Shown here one piece after another: positions 59,180 through 64,000 of a stretch of 64,000 nt of DNA (positions within the stretch are counted from its first letter, which is position 1; every line of letters begins with the position of its first letter). The notes beneath the pieces are model-generated. The model was not told the origin of the DNA and did no database searches. It worked only from the letters and a program-made list of their open reading frames with translations. Origin of the DNA: Pyricularia pennisetigena (Eukaryota; Ascomycota; Sordariomycetes; Magnaporthales; Pyriculariaceae); assembly GCF_004337985.1 (NCBI RefSeq), contig NW_021940920.1, positions 728,549-792,548 on the forward strand, read 5' to 3'. The position numbers were made by a program, and so were the translations under genes.

Positions 59180-61705
59180 ATGGACGGCTTGGCAACTTTA
59201 CCACCAGCTGGTGCTTCTGCACCCTTACGTGCAGCGTCCCAGACATTTGCAACGGCCCCCCAACCTATTCATAACAGCAGCAACAACGCACAACAGCTAC
59301 CGCAATTACAGCAACAACAATTGCAATCCGTTGTGCCACCCAAAGACGCCTCGGTTTCACAACATCCACAAACGCAACCTCAATCACACCCCTCAAAGTG
59401 CATCAGCACTGTATCCCCAATTTGCCCTGCAGCATCAGATCCCGCGCAAGGCGAAAACAGCCTCTCGTCATCGCCACGCCAATTTCCGACCGAGCTTACT
59501 AGCTCTATCCTTGAAGAGGAAGACGAGTCTGAGAGCGACACGCCAAACGAGCCTGTTACTCCAGTCAGCGGCCGTCAGTCCCAAGATTTCCACACTTTAC
59601 AAAACCACGACACACATCCCACGTCGCTCTCCTCAGCCGAACATTCGACTGGAGCCTTTTCTTCATTGCAAAACGACGCCCCCCCAACCAACAAGACTCA
59701 GTTGATTCTCGGCACGTCTGCAACTCAAGCACGCCCCGAACCAGCACCGTCAGAACAGTCGCCGACTTCGACGAAAACCGTCAAATCCGCCACTGCATCC
59801 AGCGAGACCGACGCGACCACAGCAGCACCCAAAAGCATACCCGCTCCCGTAAACACAGCCAGCGCCGCCGCCAACACCGACCAGCCATTACCCTCAGCCA
59901 CCCCACCGGCCCACTCGAGGAAGAACTCCCGTAACCCCCTCCGGCGTATGAGCCAGGCCTTCCGACGCTCCAACTCTCAAATCGAAAGGCCCAACATCGA
60001 GCAGCCGGAAGCGGCCAGCACCAGCTCGGAGTTTGCGATATCCGATGGGCCGGCGAAGCCTCCGCAACCAAACCGCAGGTGGTCAATAAGGAGGGAAAGC
60101 ACTTCTCTAGCTACGACCCGTTCAAACAGCCCCCCTTCCCCGCCAATCAACATGTTTGCACACAGCGACCGCGCCGCGACGTCGTTAATGCCGAGCCCGT
60201 CGCATGAGCACGTCGATTTTGGTGTCATCAAGAAGAAGGTCCGCTCCTCTACGGGGCTAGGCGGCCTGGGCCGTAAAGCCGCTCAGTTCGTCACTTCGGG
60301 TGGTAGGACCAGCCAAGCACACCAACCCAATGGCGATGCCAAGCCTACCCAGCGCGTCAAGCCCCAGAGGCGGGCTAGCAGCTTTGACCTCAAGAAGGCT
60401 CAGGCAGAACAGACACAGCGCGGTCAAAATGGAGACATGGAGAACCTCGAAGAACTCACTCGTCAGCCGTGGGGTATGCCAGCCATGTCTGGCGTGGGTC
60501 TGAAGGCGCGGCGGTTGAGTGTGAGCTTGCCCGACGACTTCACCGTCGACGTGGCGGATCTACTGGCTGAGTTTGAATACTACCACAAGGTTCTCGGCCG
60601 TCACGGCAGGCATCTCGGTAAAGGTGCCACTTCCAAGGTGACGCTGATGCAGCGCAAAAACTGCCCGGGGGAACTCTATGCTGTCAAGGAGTTCCGCCCC
60701 AAGTCGTCGACCGAAACCAAGGACGAGTATGAGCAGAAGATCAAGTCCGAGTTCAGCATAGCCAAAAGTCTGCACCATCCCAACATTGTTGAGTCCATCA
60801 GGCTTTGCACCGACCATGGCCGCTGGAACCACGTGATGGAGTACTGCTCCGAGGGCGATTTGTACAGCCTGGTGGAGAAGAAGTACCTGCTTGAGGAGTC
60901 GCGAAAATCGGACCGCCTCTGCCTCTTCAAGCAGCTCGTCCAGGGCATCAACTACCTACATACTAACGGCATCGCCCATCGCGATATCAAGCTTGAGAAC
61001 TTGCTCATCACAAAGGACAGTAAGCTCAAGATTACCGACTTTGGCGTCTCAGACGTTTTCACCGGCACGCATCCGGGTCTCAGGGAGTCCGGAGGCCAGT
61101 GCGGCATCAATATGGGCGAGGTCAGGCTCTGTGACCCTGGCATCTGTGGAAGTCTTCCCTACATCTCGCCTGAGGTCTTGACTAGGGGCGTCAGGTACGA
61201 CCCGCGGGCTCTGGACGTCTGGGGCGCGGGTGTGATTGCTATAAACCTGTTTTTCGGCGCACCTCTTTGGAAGGAGGCCCGCGACGATGGTGCCAATCCG
61301 CAGTACACGCAGCTTGTGCGGGCGTGGACGCGGTGGGAGAAGAAGCACGGCAACGACATGCTGGGCGAGGGCGAGGAGGGCATCCCGGCTATCTGCGACG
61401 GAGACCAGCCATACACGGCTGCGTTTGATATGGGCATCAAGCCACCTGCGCTCCGCAGGTTGGTCTTTGGAATGCTGCACCCGAACCCGGCCAGGCGTAT
61501 CAGCATCTCGCAGGTGCTCAACAACCGGTGGATGAAGACTGTCGAGTGTTGCCAATTCGAATCATACGACGAGCCGTCGACTAAGATCGACGCGAGCAAG
61601 AAAGAATGCTTCACCAACAAGAAGATTTTCTGCCACAACCACTTGCCGCCGGTAGCCTCGGGGAACCACTCGCTAGGCAAGATGCCGGGCCAGGCCGGGT
61701 ACTAA
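59180..61705 (+). CDS. Hal4/Sat4-type serine/threonine protein kinase
   Basis: One uninterrupted exon encodes 841 residues from the ATG at 59180 (GCCATGG context). The first ~460 residues are disordered, rich in Ser, Thr, Pro and Gln, with a polyQ-like patch near 40-50 and several RRxS-type sites. The kinase domain runs from about 475 to 790: glycine loop GKGATSK near 480-486, AVKEF lysine near 501, HRDIKLEN at 600-607, DFG at 620-622, and the long activation segment with ..SPEV typical of this subfamily. The C-terminal extension carries the ECFTNKKIF and HNHLPP signature and ends ..MPGQAGY, shared with Sat4/Hal4/Hal5. In yeast these kinases stabilise plasma-membrane transporters, chiefly potassium and nutrient carriers, under salt and nutrient stress. 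The same role is inferred here. All catalytic motifs are present, so the enzyme should be active. Confidence 0.9.
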   Translation: MDGLATLPPAGASAPLRAASQTFATAPQPIHNSSNNAQQLPQLQQQQLQSVVPPKDASVSQHPQTQPQSHPSKCISTVSPICPAASDPAQGENSLSSSPRQFPTELTSSILEEEDESESDTPNEPVTPVSGRQSQDFHTLQNHDTHPTSLSSAEHSTGAFSSLQNDAPPTNKTQLILGTSATQARPEPAPSEQSPTSTKTVKSATASSETDATTAAPKSIPAPVNTASAAANTDQPLPSATPPAHSRKNSRNPLRRMSQAFRRSNSQIERPNIEQPEAASTSSEFAISDGPAKPPQPNRRWSIRRESTSLATTRSNSPPSPPINMFAHSDRAATSLMPSPSHEHVDFGVIKKKVRSSTGLGGLGRKAAQFVTSGGRTSQAHQPNGDAKPTQRVKPQRRASSFDLKKAQAEQTQRGQNGDMENLEELTRQPWGMPAMSGVGLKARRLSVSLPDDFTVDVADLLAEFEYYHKVLGRHGRHLGKGATSKVTLMQRKNCPGELYAVKEFRPKSSTETKDEYEQKIKSEFSIAKSLHHPNIVESIRLCTDHGRWNHVMEYCSEGDLYSLVEKKYLLEESRKSDRLCLFKQLVQGINYLHTNGIAHRDIKLENLLITKDSKLKITDFGVSDVFTGTHPGLRESGGQCGINMGEVRLCDPGICGSLPYISPEVLTRGVRYDPRALDVWGAGVIAINLFFGAPLWKEARDDGANPQYTQLVRAWTRWEKKHGNDMLGEGEEGIPAICDGDQPYTAAFDMGIKPPALRRLVFGMLHPNPARRISISQVLNNRWMKTVECCQFESYDEPSTKIDASKKECFTNKKIFCHNHLPPVASGNHSLGKMPGQAGY

Positions 61706-64000
61706 AATAATTTCAGCGTCTTCCTTCTCACGGGACACGACTTTCTCATTTCCATACACGGGAGTGTAAACAAACATACATCCCATAAATTAACTGGGCC
61801 ATGACCATACGATCAAACAGTATTATTACTGCTATAATTCCTGATGCCTATCGACGAATAAATTATAGATACACATGCTACTACTTTCTGGCTTGCCCGT
61901 TACTTTCAACTCTGTCTTGGTTCCGTTTGATGTGGCTCCTTTTAGGGCCTGGTTCTGTGTTTCTGAGATCTTTCTTTGATCACTGGGTGGACTATTTCTC
62001 TCTTCACACACATGACAAGGTGCATCATTATAAAGGATGGCGTTGTTTTTTTTTTCCCCCCTTGGGAAGTGATTGTCAATGGGAAGGTGGCATTGAATCT
62101 TTCTGTCTTTACTCTAACTGCGGATAATAAAGGCCACCTAGCAATGGGTGGCTCTGGGCCAATCGGGCTGGAAGACTCGACGGTCCTCGTGTTGTTCTTT
62201 CTTGATTTCTTTTGTTGCTTATAGCCCCAAACACAAGCCAAGAATCGGATAATATTACCGGTGCCAGTTTTGGCGGACTTTTATTACAGCTTCAATGTCC
62301 CTCTCCCTTTCATGCAACGAAGACCCTGGGTGTAGATGAACTCTTGGAAATCACAAAAAAGTATGAATACAGGATATGTTCTGAATATCACATATTGACT
62401 AGTCAGAAAGGACCTGCAATGAATGTTTACACCCCTGACAGCCTGGATGTTCCCAGCGACACAAGACTCCGAACCGTCCGATTTTCTTGGTGATGATCTC
62501 GACGTTCAACCAATGTTATCATTGTGTTGCGGTAAGCTACAGCCCGAGATCTTCTTGATGCCAAGTCGCCAAGACCACCGGGACGGGATCAAGAAAAAAA
62601 AAAGTTTCTTGACTGGTTTGCGCTCATCCGTCAGGTAAGCAAATTTTCGCGAGTTCCCAGATGTCTGCTGTCCCCCGGAATCTTGCCAACTTGTATCAAC
62701 AACTCTCTGGATATTTTTAACGTAGTGTTTGGCACTACTGGGGTTGGCTCTTGGCGGCGGATCGTGGCTGCTATGAGACTAATGGAACAACTATAGAAAT
62801 ATCAAGCGTGATCAGGTTTTTCTTTTTTCTGATTCTTTTCTTTTTATTCTTTTTTTTTTTTTAGGTTAAGACGAACAATCTCCTTTTAGGTTCTTTCTCT
62901 GTTGGATTCAAGCGGTGAATATTTTGGGGTTTGTTGGCCCCCTTTGGAGTTGCAACAACCTTTACTAGAGTCGTTCTAGAATGTAGGCATTTTTGGAGGG
63001 GTGGGGGTCCTGTGACGTCAGAGTGATGGCAAGCTTCATCCCAAGGTCCTCCTGAACATGTTTTTGTTTGGGAGTTAGTTGCCTAGGCACAAAGGAGATT
63101 AGGTTCCAGGCTTGTAAGGGAGAGGATGCGACGTGAAAGGTATCCGCGACTGGATAGACCCTCAGTACGATATTGGACGACTTCGGGAGCCGGCGCTGGC
63201 TTATCGTGGTTGGTTGGTCATCAGACTGAGTGAGGCATGGGTTTAGTGTGGCAAGACAACTACGGATGACATGTCTTGAAATAGTAGGCTTTCTAAGTCC
63301 GAAACGCGAATGCGCCTCAATTGTAGCAAGATAAAAAAAAAAAAAGCATGATTACGAACGTGCTTGTTGATTACACAGGACAACTGACATACGCACGTGT
63401 TGGTTGATGTGGGTGATGCGATTTGTGCAACCTAAGTGTGTACCATGGGAATCACAAGTGATTCGTTTATCTTCACAGAGTGTATACGACACAAAAGCCT
63501 GTCCATTGGGGAAACGGGCAGTTATCGCGACGAAAAAACTTCAGTCAGACTGGCCTATATTGCAACTCACAGGGAAAAAGGCCTGTTGCATCATGCCCAG
63601 TCTGGGTTTTGTTATTGAACATGTATTTTTGTTGCAAGTGCAGGGTAGGTCCACAATTAGACGAGCATGGACTTGGGGTTGGAAACAATACTGGGTGTGT
63701 AGGGTAGGTAAGCCTGAGAGATAATTGAGCACGGACCTATCCGGTATGCGACATGGAACCACTGTAATATTTTTTGCTGTCGGAGATGGAACGCGACTGA
63801 ATCCATCGCGACAAGTGAAGCTGACCCACCGGCCGACAACTTACCGTCGCAATTTCGATCAGTACATCAAGGTCGTCCCAGCGGAACTCAGCAAGACACC
63901 AATCCTTCATCAGGATATCTACCTGTAACCAATGGACACATATTGAGCAGCAAACTCAATTCGTAAGGACCACCGGATCGAGCCGAGCGACAGCAAGCAG
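61706..64000. other. Intergenic stretch, right end
   Basis: This is the 3' flank of the kinase gene followed by DNA without a recognisable gene. T-rich tracts lie at 62820-62864. Short frames near 63404-63928 lack domains. A gene could begin beyond the window edge. Confidence 0.5.

Noticed and set aside
1..64000. CRISPR arrays, bacterial-style operons, ribosome binding sites and terminators
   Set aside because: The window is fungal nuclear DNA; no direct-repeat/spacer arrays were seen and bacterial signals are not applicable.

Overview
The window is nuclear DNA from a filamentous ascomycete. Genes are split by short introns (roughly 65-190 bases, mostly GT..AG, with CTAAC-like branch sites). 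Protein families are typically fungal: a CFEM/PTH11-type receptor, a Hal4/Sat4-type kinase, and fungal-style PAN3, Lsb5 and ASH1. Intergenic DNA is CT-rich and full of homopolymers. The PTH11/CFEM receptor and the wide intergenic spaces suggest Sordariomycetes, perhaps Magnaporthales. That placement is inference, not proven here. The sequence is a draft: runs of N lie at 25643-26335, 53308-53439 and 55008-55009.

Layout, left to right. 1-9962 is almost gene-free apart from a 57-residue zinc-ribbon-like protein (6730-6903). 9963-12190 (minus) is a four-exon CFEM-domain seven-helix receptor. 12191-18392 has no convincing gene. 18393-21707 (minus) is a three-exon ASH1-type H3K36 methyltransferase (AWS-SET-post-SET) with a long lysine-rich tail. 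25168 onward (plus) is LSM7, cut by the first gap; it faces PAN3 (26975-30101, minus, six exons) tail to tail. 31648-33263 (plus) is a FAF2/UBXD8-type UBX protein. 35526-37469 (plus) is a VHS-GAT protein of the Lsb5 type. 43457-46004 (plus) is an F-box protein. 49345-50580 (plus) is an intronless SMYD-like SET protein. 59180-61705 (plus) is a Hal4/Sat4-type kinase with a long leader. The rest is intergenic.

No operon-like or gene-cluster logic is evident. The genes are housekeeping or regulatory: mRNA decay (LSM7, PAN3), chromatin (ASH1), ER quality control (UBX protein), endocytosis and actin (Lsb5), ubiquitin ligation (F-box), ion and nutrient transport control (Hal4) and surface sensing (CFEM receptor). 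LSM7 and PAN3 both act in mRNA turnover and are convergent neighbours, which may be chance. I found no clear novel system. The most useful results are complete exon models for eight spliced or single-exon genes, a zinc-ribbon microprotein, and several places where the sequence or splicing looks irregular.
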